Assembly (NCBI GenBank): GCA_023481335.1
Contig: JAMCWI010000012.1
Span: forward strand, 1-5,700
Direction of reading: 5' to 3'
Source: Bacillota bacterium
GTDB lineage: Bacteria; Bacillota; Desulfotomaculia; Desulfotomaculales; Desulfotomaculaceae
DNA length: 5,700 nt
The first letter of the stretch is position 1. The number at the start of each line of letters is the position of its first letter. This document shows, piece by piece, positions 1 through 5,640 of this stretch. Below the pieces are notes generated by a model. The model was given only the letters and a program-made list of their open reading frames with translations. It was not told where the DNA came from and ran no database searches. Both the position numbers and the translations under genes were made by a program.

Positions 1-1
1 G

Positions 2-169
2 AGAATTAACCTTCGAGCAAAGAATGATATCGACATATCAGCTTTCTTTGGCGAGATTGCTGCCTACAAAGCCGAATTTGCTTTTAATCTTGTGAAAATA
101 CTTCGCGAAGGGAAAGGAAAGCTGCGCCTGCCGGATTACATTGACGGCGCCTTTAAATTTATAATATGA
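2..169 (+). CDS. C-terminal fragment of a probable OLD-family ATP-dependent nuclease (GajA-like), 5' end outside the window
   Basis: An open frame enters from the left edge and runs 55 codons to a TGA that overlaps the next start codon (ATGA at 166-169). The visible tail contains a charged-hydrophobic helix (around YKAEFAFNLVKIL) followed by LPDYIDGAFKFII. This resembles the ending of OLD/TOPRIM nucleases, where a 'K-x-x-FA' helix is followed by a 'P-x-Y-I-x-x-A' segment close to the C-terminus. No ATPase or TOPRIM motif is visible, because those would lie upstream. The family call therefore rests on this tail plus the neighbour: OLD-type nucleases directly followed by a UvrD-like helicase are the class 2 OLD/Gabija arrangement. 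In Gabija, GajA is a sequence-specific DNA nicking nuclease restrained by nucleotides. Alternative: any other AAA-ATPase coupled to a helicase. Moderately sure. Confidence 0.6.
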   Translation, partial: RINLRAKNDIDISAFFGEIAAYKAEFAFNLVKILREGKGKLRLPDYIDGAFKFII

Positions 170-1707
170 ACCGAACAAATTCCATTGATAAACCGATAGT
201 TGTTGTTGCTGGCCCTGGTGCTGGTAAAACCCGCGGTATGGTAAATGAAATTGTTTCTGCTGTTGATGTTCTTAGCCCACATCGTTATCTGGTAGCGATC
301 ACATATACTAACGCAGCGGCAATGACCATTCGCGACCGGTTGTTTAAGCAAATTCCAACACAACGAAATATTTTTGTTGGAACAACTCACTCGTTTCTTA
401 ACAGGTTCATCATGCAACCATTTGCTACAATCTTTGGGGTACTTCCCGAGAACCGAATTTATGGCGCAATCAACGTACAATCGATTGCTACAGAAGGTGG
501 GAAGAAGAAGCTCGAACCTCTAAGCCTGAACAAGGCAAGGGGAGCCATTACAAATCGACTATTAGAGAAGGGCGTTGTCCCATATGATGCCATGCTCAGC
601 ATTGCTGAACGCCTACTTACCGATAAAGCAATTAGGGATCGAGTCTCGCGTCGACTGCAATTCATTTTCATTGACGAATTTCAGGATGCCGACACAAGAC
701 AATTTAGGCTGTTTGACGAACTTCGGAAAGCAAAGCTCACTAAGATTTATGCCGTCGGCGACCCTGAACAATATATCACCGGCTTTACATATGGAACACG
801 CGGACAAAAACCTCCAGAGTTTAATAAGATTCCTTTCTTCAATTTTTTAGGAAAGTCTACGAGATCCGAAAATATAATCAACCATCGAGCCAATGGTGAA
901 CTCGTTGACTTTACCAACCAGTTTCGATGCGATTTTCAGCAGAGAGCGAACAAGCCTCACAGAGGTGAAGCTCGCGTGCTTTATCTTGATGCCGGAGATT
1001 TGAATCTCGTCATCAAGAAGTTTCGCAAACTGACGGAAAATATAGAGCGTAAGGATCAAGAAGTTTCACGACTTTATCTTGGTTTTGAAAACAAGACTTT
1101 TGACACAGTACGGGAGCATTTCGGCATTATACCTGTTTCTAATGACAGCAGAAAGACAAAAACGATTCTTGGTGATACATTGGAGTTACTATCTTTGGCA
1201 CTTGGAGTCAGCCAAAGGCATGCAAGGGAACAGTTTAATTTAACACTTCTCGAATGGCGCCATCTAGGAATAATAGTGCTCCGAAAGTGTCAGTTAGCAG
1301 AGTTTGACACGGAGATGTTTTTTGAATTCCTCAAGGAACATTTCGGCAATGTAGCATCCAAAACCAGGAAAGAGGCGGTTCAAGAAGGTCTTGAGCAAAT
1401 CAAGAATGTGATGGTCGCAGGGCTGCATTTAGGCAACTCGGAACGTTGCTCATCAATTAACAAAGCAAAGGGTCTTGAAGCTGATGCTGTTTTAGTCGTC
1501 GCCAGGACTTCGAGTGAATTGAAAAAATGGCTAACAGTCGATCTCATCAAACGTCAAACTGATAAACTTGATATGTGCCGCCTCGGCTACGTGGCCGCTA
1601 CTCGTCCACGCGAGTTGCTATGCTTTGCTTGTCTTAAACCGCTTGATGATGAAGCTCGGTATTTACTCGCGGCTCGCGGCATTGCTATAATTTCCTCGAT
1701 AGCCTAA
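166..1707 (+). CDS. gajB: UvrD/Rep-type superfamily 1 helicase, probable Gabija protein GajB
   Basis: 513 aa, close to the roughly 500 aa of known GajB and shorter than full UvrD/PcrA (about 700 aa). Visible SF1A motifs in order: Walker A GPGAGKT (16-22), motif Ia TYTNAAA (46-52), GTTHSF (72-77, aromatic-region motif), Walker B/DExQ as FIDEFQDAD (168-176), motif III VGDPEQYITGF (197-207), motif IV region NQFRC (251-255), motif V as INKAKGLEAD (431-440) and motif VI YVAATRPREL (475-484). The usual N-terminal Q motif (LNxxQ) is not recognisable; Walker A begins only 15 residues from the start. The start overlaps the previous gene by ATGA and has no Shine-Dalgarno of its own, so translation is probably coupled to the upstream nuclease. 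In Gabija, GajB is thought to act with GajA on phage DNA or its termini, in the cytoplasm. The helicase call is nearly certain. The GajB assignment is inferred from size, motif order and the nuclease-like neighbour. Confidence 0.8.
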   Translation: MNRTNSIDKPIVVVAGPGAGKTRGMVNEIVSAVDVLSPHRYLVAITYTNAAAMTIRDRLFKQIPTQRNIFVGTTHSFLNRFIMQPFATIFGVLPENRIYGAINVQSIATEGGKKKLEPLSLNKARGAITNRLLEKGVVPYDAMLSIAERLLTDKAIRDRVSRRLQFIFIDEFQDADTRQFRLFDELRKAKLTKIYAVGDPEQYITGFTYGTRGQKPPEFNKIPFFNFLGKSTRSENIINHRANGELVDFTNQFRCDFQQRANKPHRGEARVLYLDAGDLNLVIKKFRKLTENIERKDQEVSRLYLGFENKTFDTVREHFGIIPVSNDSRKTKTILGDTLELLSLALGVSQRHAREQFNLTLLEWRHLGIIVLRKCQLAEFDTEMFFEFLKEHFGNVASKTRKEAVQEGLEQIKNVMVAGLHLGNSERCSSINKAKGLEADAVLVVARTSSELKKWLTVDLIKRQTDKLDMCRLGYVAATRPRELLCFACLKPLDDEARYLLAARGIAIISSIA

Positions 1708-1765
1708 GCCGCCTTCGTATCATCGGTGTTCTGTTAAGACCCCAACATACCAATAACAGCTAGAT

Positions 1766-1786
1766 ATAGCACATAATCCCTGGCAA
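1766..1786 (+). repeat. Left terminal inverted repeat of the IS4 element
   Basis: Matches the reverse complement of 3233-3253 at 18 of 21 bases; mismatches are at 1770, 1773 and 1784. It lies 101 bp upstream of the preferred transposase start. The outer part (ATAG) may belong to flanking DNA. Confidence 0.7.
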
Positions 1787-1871
1787 AACACCTGACGAAA
1801 AATGGTGAAATTGCTCTTTGATAAGCAGGAATGGACCCCTCCTTGTGTGGAATTCTTCTCCAAAAGATACT

Positions 1872-1878
1872 GAGGGGG
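1872..1878 (+). promoter_or_regulatory. Ribosome binding site GAGGGGG deciding the transposase start
   Basis: A purine block GAGGGGG lies 8 nt before the TTG at 1887. The frame is open further upstream to another TTG at 1818, which has only a GGTGA at 1804-1808. The later start places the conserved HIDPHEIE segment near the N-terminus, as is usual in this transposase type. Confidence 0.5.
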
Positions 1879-1886
1879 ACTCAACA

Positions 1887-3275
1887 TTGGCTCCACTTCC
1901 TGCTCATATTGATCCGCACGAGATCGAAAAAACACTGAACAAGATGTTCTCCCCGGAATGGCTAAGAGATACGGCGGCCAAAGTCGGGTACGTCCAGCGC
2001 AGCCGGAAGATCGATCCGGCGACCCTGTTCTGGATCCTGGTTCTTGGTTTTGGGGTCGGGATGCAGCGCACCCTCGCCTCTTTAAGAAGGGCCTACGAAA
2101 CCGCAGCGGCGGAAACGCTTGTCCCGTCCGCCTTTTATTATCGTTTTAATAAAGGTCTCATAGACTTTCTCAAAGAGTGCCTGGCACACGGCATAACAGA
2201 TCTCGCCAGTCACACCAGCCTCACCCTTTCAGATAAATTGCAAGGTTTCAAGGATATCATCGTGGCAGACGGCACGGTCATCAAGTTACACGATAAATTG
2301 GCCAAACAGTTCCCTGGAGCGAGGCACAAGGCAGAACTCAAGCTCCACACCGCCATCGGACTCACCGGCAACACCAAAAGCATAGGACTTTTTTCCGGCA
2401 ACACCGCCGAGATCAAAACAATCCGTATCGGTCCCTGGCTCAAGGACCACATCCTGCTGTTCGACCTCGGATACTTTAAGTATGAACTGTTCAGCAGGAT
2501 CAGGAAGAACGAAGGCTACTTCGTCAGCCGGCTGAAAACTACGGCCAACCCCACCATTGTCTCGGTGCTGCGCACCTACCGTGGCAATGCCATCGACCTG
2601 GCCGGCAAAAAACTGCAGGATGCGCTCTCCCTTCTAAAGAGGGAAGTAATCGACGTCCTGGTCGAGGTCTCTTTCAAGGGCAGCGCATCCAGACCGAAGA
2701 AGACCGAGGGGGACACGTTCGAGGTCTATCATCCCAAGAACGGAACACCCAAGACCAACGAGACATTCCGGCTGGTAGGAATATTCGATAAGGAGAGCAA
2801 TGCTTATCATCTCTATCTCACCAGCCTCTCCCCGGAGCAACTCCCGGCGGAGGATGTGGCGCTCCTTTACCGGGCACGCTGGAGCATCGAACTCGTCTTT
2901 AAGGAGCTGAAGCGCTTGTATAAACTGGACGTGATCTCCAGCGGAGCGCCCGATATCGTGGAGTCGCTGGTGCTGGTGGCTATGCTGACCCTGGTCGTGA
3001 GCCACCGGGTGCTCAACCAGATACGGCTTCTGGCGCCGGAGAAGAGCCAGCGCTTTACTCCCCTTCGCTGGGGTGAATCCTTCTATTCAGCAGCGCCTTT
3101 CGTCATGACCCGCACCCTTAAATACGCCGGAATCGATGAGGATCCTGTAATGCTCTTACTCTACTTTATGGGCGAGAGCGTTGACCCCAACGTCAATCGA
3201 AAACGTTTGTTGTCGCCTTGGGTCCAAGCTAATTCCCAGGGATTAAGTTCTATTAATGATATATTTGGTAAATAG
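1887..3275 (+). CDS. IS4-family DDE transposase
   Basis: 462 aa from the TTG start chosen (485 aa if the TTG at 1818 is used). It catalyses cut-and-paste movement of the surrounding element. The RNase H-like catalytic core is visible: first Asp in VADGT (D128), second Asp in LLFDLGYF (D193), and the third acidic residue in YRARWSIELVFKELK (E335). The last matches the IS4 signature Y-(2)-R-(3)-E-(6)-K exactly (Y328, R331, E335, K342). A long beta-rich insertion (about 195-325) separates D193 from E335, also typical of IS4. The N-terminal region (1-110) begins with HIDPHEIEKTL and EWLRDTA, probably DNA binding. No frame break is seen, so the enzyme may be active. Oddity: the stop codon lies 20 nt beyond the detectable right inverted repeat, so the last 6-8 residues may be encoded by target DNA. 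Confidence 0.92.
   Translation: MAPLPAHIDPHEIEKTLNKMFSPEWLRDTAAKVGYVQRSRKIDPATLFWILVLGFGVGMQRTLASLRRAYETAAAETLVPSAFYYRFNKGLIDFLKECLAHGITDLASHTSLTLSDKLQGFKDIIVADGTVIKLHDKLAKQFPGARHKAELKLHTAIGLTGNTKSIGLFSGNTAEIKTIRIGPWLKDHILLFDLGYFKYELFSRIRKNEGYFVSRLKTTANPTIVSVLRTYRGNAIDLAGKKLQDALSLLKREVIDVLVEVSFKGSASRPKKTEGDTFEVYHPKNGTPKTNETFRLVGIFDKESNAYHLYLTSLSPEQLPAEDVALLYRARWSIELVFKELKRLYKLDVISSGAPDIVESLVLVAMLTLVVSHRVLNQIRLLAPEKSQRFTPLRWGESFYSAAPFVMTRTLKYAGIDEDPVMLLLYFMGESVDPNVNRKRLLSPWVQANSQGLSSINDIFGK
3233..3253 (-). repeat. Right terminal inverted repeat of the IS4 element
   Basis: Reverse complement of 1766-1786 with 3 mismatches. It overlaps the final codons of the transposase gene, which continues in frame past the repeat to a TAG at 3273-3275. 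Confidence 0.7.
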
Positions 3276-3335
3276 ATCACGCATGGTTATTAGCGCCGGA
3301 AGGAATTAGGTTATTTTTTACGAATACTATCTTTT

Positions 3336-3343
3336 GGAGGTGA
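3336..3343 (+). promoter_or_regulatory. Strong Shine-Dalgarno GGAGGTGA of the flavin reductase gene
   Basis: GGAGGTGA is complementary to the 16S rRNA tail. It directly abuts a TTG at 3344 (no spacer) but lies at good distance (9 nt after GGAGG) from the next in-frame TTG at 3350. This favours 3350 as the start. Confidence 0.7.
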
Positions 3344-3349
3344 TTGGAA

Positions 3350-3838
3350 TTGCGCAGCGAATCCTTGACTGCGGCGGTACGCAGTCTGGTCTGGCCGGTG
3401 TGTCTGGTAGGGGCCAAAGAAAATGACAAGCATAACGTTATGACTGTGGCCTGGATATCCCAGGTTTCCCACGATCCCCTGCTGGTGATGGTTTCTATTG
3501 CCCCGGGGCGGTTTACCCACGATCTGATTGTCCGGACCGGCGAGTTTATGGTGAGCATCTTAAACGCCGAACAACAGGAGATGTCCGCTTTTTGCGGCTC
3601 CCGTTCGGGAAAAAACGTAGACAAGATCGCCCAACTTAATTTAAAAACGGAGCCGGCAAGCGTGATCAAGGTGCCCCGCCTGGCCGGCTGTGTAGCCAAC
3701 CTGGAATGCCGGGTGGTGTCCCAGTATCCCGCCGGCGACCATACTCTTTTCATCGGTGAAGTGGTAGCAGCCGATGCAGCGGCAGAAGAAATCCAGCCCC
3801 TGATCATGTACCGGGGAAAACCCGTGCGATTCCGGTGA
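3350..3838 (+). CDS. Flavin reductase-like, FMN-binding domain protein (flavoredoxin type)
   Basis: 162 aa, close to the usual 160-200 aa for single-domain members of this split-barrel family. Family features visible: an opening helix/strand ending in WPVCLVGAKEND (15-26), the NVMTVAW segment (29-35) that lines the FMN site in this family, HDPLLVMVSI (41-50), a THDLI segment (56-60), the TGEFMVSIL strand (63-71), and a C-terminal GDHTLFIGEVVAA strand (129-141) followed by PLIMYRGKPVRF. Members bind FMN and either reduce flavin with NAD(P)H or act as small electron carriers in the cytoplasm; the partner cannot be told here. The start is TTG at 3350 because of Shine-Dalgarno spacing. No cysteine motif for an Fe-S cluster is present. 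The gene stands alone between two transposase loci, and no clear -35/-10 pair is seen in the 74 nt before it. Confidence 0.88.
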   Translation: MRSESLTAAVRSLVWPVCLVGAKENDKHNVMTVAWISQVSHDPLLVMVSIAPGRFTHDLIVRTGEFMVSILNAEQQEMSAFCGSRSGKNVDKIAQLNLKTEPASVIKVPRLAGCVANLECRVVSQYPAGDHTLFIGEVVAADAAAEEIQPLIMYRGKPVRFR

Positions 3839-3848
3839 TCTACACTAA

Positions 3849-3904
3849 AGAGACTCGCCGGAAGACGACCTTCGCCTTATGAACAGCTTCCCGGCAATGT
3901 CTCT
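3849..3904 (+). terminator. Imperfect long hairpin after the flavin reductase gene, possible terminator or RNA end structure
   Basis: AGAGAC (3849-3854) pairs with GTCTCT (3899-3904), and GCCGGAAG (3857-3864) pairs with CTTCCCGGC (3887-3895) with one bulged C. A 2/3-nt internal loop separates the two stems, and the apical loop is 22 nt. It begins 10 nt after the stop codon. No T-run follows, so it is not a classical intrinsic terminator; it may stabilise the mRNA 3' end. A second small hairpin, CTCAT-CTTC-ATGAG (3903-3916), overlaps its foot. Confidence 0.4.
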
Positions 3905-4026
3905 CATCTTCATGAGTCAACTTCAAAACTCCGAGCCCTTATAAATCAAGGATTCCAGAACACAAATAATTAGCTTTACCCACCAAAAAATTTATAGAAA
4001 TAACTCGCAAAAATGAATAATAAAGA

Positions 4027-4092
4027 GGTTTCACCCAAGTGCTTGTAGAAATGTTAATCACCACAAAAACATACACAAGCAGAGGTGAAACC
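4027..4092 (+). promoter_or_regulatory. Hairpin that would hide the transposase Shine-Dalgarno in read-through RNA
   Basis: GGTTTCACC (4027-4035) is the exact reverse complement of GGTGAAACC (4084-4092), and TGCTTGT (4040-4046) is complementary to ACAAGCA (4075-4081). This gives a 9-bp plus 7-bp stem with a 4/2-nt internal loop and a 28-nt apical loop. The right arm contains most of AGAGGTGA (4081-4088), the Shine-Dalgarno of the ATG at 4099. RNA started upstream would fold and block it, while RNA started inside the loop would lack the left arm. Such screening against outside transcription is known for IS10 and IS50; its role here is inferred. Confidence 0.55.
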
Positions 4093-4098
4093 CCAGTT

Positions 4099-5058
4099 AT
4101 GTATGTTCTGGACGGCGTGCTTTTTCCCTTCGAAATTTTTACGGAAAATTTCAATGAAGAGGATAAAATTTATCAAGTCCTTTCCAAAATAGATTGTCGT
4201 CCGGTCAAAAAATACTTCGGCGATAAGGGCTGTGGCCGCAGAGGCACTGAAAAAGCAGCTGTTTTCCGGGCGCTGGGATTGAAGAAATTAATGGGCTTTG
4301 TTACTACCAAGTCGTTGGTCGCCTGCCTGTCGTATTCACCGCAACGGGCATCCTGGTGTGGTTTTAAAATATCGAAAGGAATTCCTTCAGAAAGCACCTT
4401 CTCCCGTTTTGAAGCCAAAATGACCGGCTTGCAACTCCAGGAAGCATTAAACAATATCTGCGCAAAACTGGCGCAGGAATTCCTTTCTTTAACCGGCTCC
4501 ACCGGTCAGGTAATCATCGACAGTACCGATATCCCGGCTCATGAAAAACCTGCCAGGGAAAGCACAACGGGTGCTTCCTTTGGACACCGCACCGCCTCTA
4601 CCGGGGCAAGCGAAATGTTTTACGGTTACAAACTTCACCTGGCCGCCGTAAACACTTCTGCGGGTCCGGTGCCGGTCGCCGCCAGGGTGGCTTAAGGCAA
4701 ATTATTCGGATGGAGACGGGGAAATTGCCCCGAAATTAATGCCGGAAGCCTGCGGTTTCCACAAAAGCGTCCTGGGTGATCATCCTTCTTATTACCTCAT
4801 GGATGCCGGCTATGACGCCGGTTCCTATACCGTCAGGCGCTTTTAAAAAAAGGGCGGGCAATCATCAAGCGCAACCACCGTGGCCATAAGAACACTTCTT
4901 CGGATTTCACCGGTGAAGGTACGCCCTGTTGCCCTGCCGGGCAGCCGATGGCATACTACGGGACGGATCAGAAAAAACTTGTCAATAAATTCCGTTGCCC
5001 CAACAAGTGCGGCCAGGATGTAACCGGCCAAAATGAATGCGGCTGTGATCATCCTTGA
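4099..5058 (+). pseudogene. Broken DDE transposase (IS5/IS1182-like superfamily), two frameshifts and missing C-terminus
   Basis: The first intact piece runs from ATG 4099 (or GTG 4039) to a TAA at 4693-4695. It shows an N-terminal domain of the DUF772 kind (GCGRRGTEKAAVFRALGLKK, then TFSRFEAKM) and the first catalytic Asp in VIIDSTDIPAHEKP, followed by GHRTAS and YGYKLH. An extra T near 4692-4693 shifts the frame; the protein continues at 4697 as ANYSDGDGE and reaches the second Asp in YYLMDAGYD before a TAA at 4844-4846. Loss of one base in the T4A7 run (4841-4851) returns to the original frame, giving KKGRAIIKRNHRGHKN and a cysteine-rich stretch (CPNKCGQDV, NECGC) to TGA 5056-5058. The third catalytic Glu and roughly the last third of such transposases are absent, so the 3' end is truncated. 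It cannot make an active enzyme. ATG 4099 is preferred for its Shine-Dalgarno at 4081-4088. The exact IS family is uncertain, and no element ends were found. Confidence 0.8.
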
Positions 5059-5073
5059 ATTCCAAAGAATTTA

Positions 5074-5102
5074 TTAACGATTTGTTGAATTTAAAATAAA
5101 TT
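5074..5102 (+). promoter_or_regulatory. Weak candidate promoter for the membrane-protein gene
   Basis: TTAACG (5074-5079) and TAAATT (5097-5102) are 17 nt apart; each matches the sigma-A consensus at 4 of 6 positions. It lies 30 nt before the GTG start in very AT-rich DNA, where such matches arise easily by chance. Confidence 0.25.
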
Positions 5103-5131
5103 TTACTTCCTTAATCTGGAGGAGACAACTG

Positions 5132-5434
5132 GTGACAGACCAAAATCAAGGAGAAATAAACTTACAAAAAAAGAATATTTCAAGCAGGTCATGGTTAAAG
5201 AAAGTTGGAATTTCCCTGGTTATTCTCTCTTGTGTTTTTTATGGTGCTTTATTACTCGTACCCTTTACCCCCTTATCCAATGAATACAAAAGCATTTATA
5301 TCCTCATACTTGTTATTTTAGGAGAAGCATCTTTCTGGCTTGGCGGTTTTATATTAGGGAGAGAAATTGCTATGAAATATAGAAAATATCTGAATCCATT
5401 GCATTGGTTAAAAAAGAAAACTGGCTCCAAGTAA
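5132..5434 (+). CDS. Small two-helix membrane protein, transporter suffix domain type
   Basis: 100 aa with a GTG start, placed by a strong Shine-Dalgarno GGAGGAG (5118-5124) 7 nt upstream. Layout: a polar, lysine-rich N-terminus (1-24), a first hydrophobic helix (about 25-43, GISLVILSCVFYGALLLVP), a short loop FTPLSNEYKS, a second helix (about 53-76, SIYILILVILGEASFWLGG), then a basic tail ending KYRKYLNPLHWLKKKTGSK. The pattern 'VPF-PLS ... ILGE-SFWLGG-ILGRE ... KYRKYLNP' fits the proteins annotated as transporter suffix domain, found alone or at the end of MFS-type transporters. The function of the stand-alone form is not known. Codon use is AT-rich, unlike the flavin reductase and IS4 genes. 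Residues about 43-63 are encoded by DNA that reappears inverted at the window end. No transporter gene is adjacent within the window. Confidence 0.8.
   Translation: MTDQNQGEINLQKKNISSRSWLKKVGISLVILSCVFYGALLLVPFTPLSNEYKSIYILILVILGEASFWLGGFILGREIAMKYRKYLNPLHWLKKKTGSK
5260..5319 (+). repeat. Left arm of a perfect 60-bp inverted repeat, inside the membrane-protein gene
   Basis: Every base of 5260-5319 is the complement of the corresponding base of 5641-5700 read backwards (5319 pairs with 5641, 5260 with 5700). The match stops at 5320/5640 and is still perfect where the window ends. The arm codes for the loop and most of the second membrane helix of the 100-aa protein. Confidence 0.95.
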
Positions 5435-5562
5435 GAATTACTATGTCACATTTTTAACAAAGTGAGGACAAATTATAATCATATTTCCTTAGCATCCAGA
5501 ATTATCCATAATAGGTTCGGATACCCCAAATAATATAGTTAATTGGCCCAGCACTTTGAACC

Positions 5563-5592
5563 CTGGGGGCCGCAGGTCTCTGCGGCCCCCAG
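5563..5592 (+). terminator. Perfect 13-bp GC-rich stem-loop, possible terminator of the membrane-protein gene
   Basis: Arms 5563-5575 and 5580-5592 are exactly complementary (13 bp, 11 of them G-C) around the loop GTCT. It lies 128 nt after the stop codon. No T-run follows on the + strand and no matching A-run precedes it for the - strand, so intrinsic termination is uncertain. It ends 9 nt before a promoter -35 box and may also insulate that promoter or act at the DNA level. Confidence 0.45.
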
Positions 5593-5601
5593 TGGTGGAT
5601 C

Positions 5602-5630
5602 TTGCGGCCCGGGCCGGGTTATGCTATAAT
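5602..5630 (+). promoter_or_regulatory. Strong sigma-A-type promoter pointing right
   Basis: TTGCGG (5602-5607), a 17-nt spacer and a perfect TATAAT (5625-5630) preceded by TGC (extended -10). The spacer overlaps a perfect 12-bp palindrome CGGCCCGGGCCG (5605-5616) that also covers the end of the -35 box and could be an operator. Transcription would start near 5637 and run directly into the inverted copy of the membrane-protein gene at 5641, producing RNA antisense to that gene's sequence. Confidence 0.65.
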
Positions 5631-5640
5631 GAGTTTTACG

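Larger units (their letters stand above)
1766..3253 (+). mobile_element. IS4-family insertion sequence, apparently complete
   Basis: Two 21-bp segments, at 1766-1786 and 3233-3253, are inverted copies matching at 18 of 21 positions, with the core TAATCCCTGG identical. Between them lies a complete IS4-type transposase gene. The interval is about 1.49 kb, a normal size for IS4-family elements. No convincing target-site duplication is visible beside these ends, so the exact tips are uncertain. The true ends may lie a few bases inside (for example at the CATAA/CTTAA step, 1772 and 3247) or somewhat outside. The element sits just after the helicase gene and is GC-richer than it, as expected for an insertion. 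Confidence 0.75.

Noticed and set aside
1731..1759. CTGTTA...TAACAG inverted repeat as helicase terminator
   Set aside because: Only a 6-bp AT-rich stem with a 17-nt loop and no T-run; too weak to call.
2634..3005. Minus-strand open frame of 123 codons inside the transposase gene
   Set aside because: Antisense shadow of the IS4 transposase; no ribosome site and no recognisable protein features.
1761..3277. TAGAT next to the left IS end (1761-1765) and again at 3273-3277 as a target duplication
   Set aside because: Five bases only, not adjacent to the detected right repeat, and IS4 elements normally make longer duplications.
3277..3807. Minus-strand open frame of 176 codons over the flavin reductase gene
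   Set aside because: Shadow of a clear flavin reductase-like gene on the plus strand; composition-driven open frame.
4173..4502. Minus-strand open frame of 109 codons in the second transposase
   Set aside because: Lies opposite well-preserved transposase codons and shows no domain of its own.
4838..4851. Programmed -1 frameshifting at the TTTTAAAAAAA run
   Set aside because: In the incoming frame the run reads TTT TAA, with the stop before the A-tract, and no X-XXY-YYZ heptamer is in register. The gene is also already broken upstream at 4693 and lacks its 3' end, so mutation is the better explanation.
3944..5060. Possible inverted ends AAnTCAAGGAT (3943-3953) and its complement near 5051-5060 flanking the broken transposase
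   Set aside because: Only 10 of 11 bases match, no target duplication is visible, and the right copy lies in transposase coding sequence. Likely chance.
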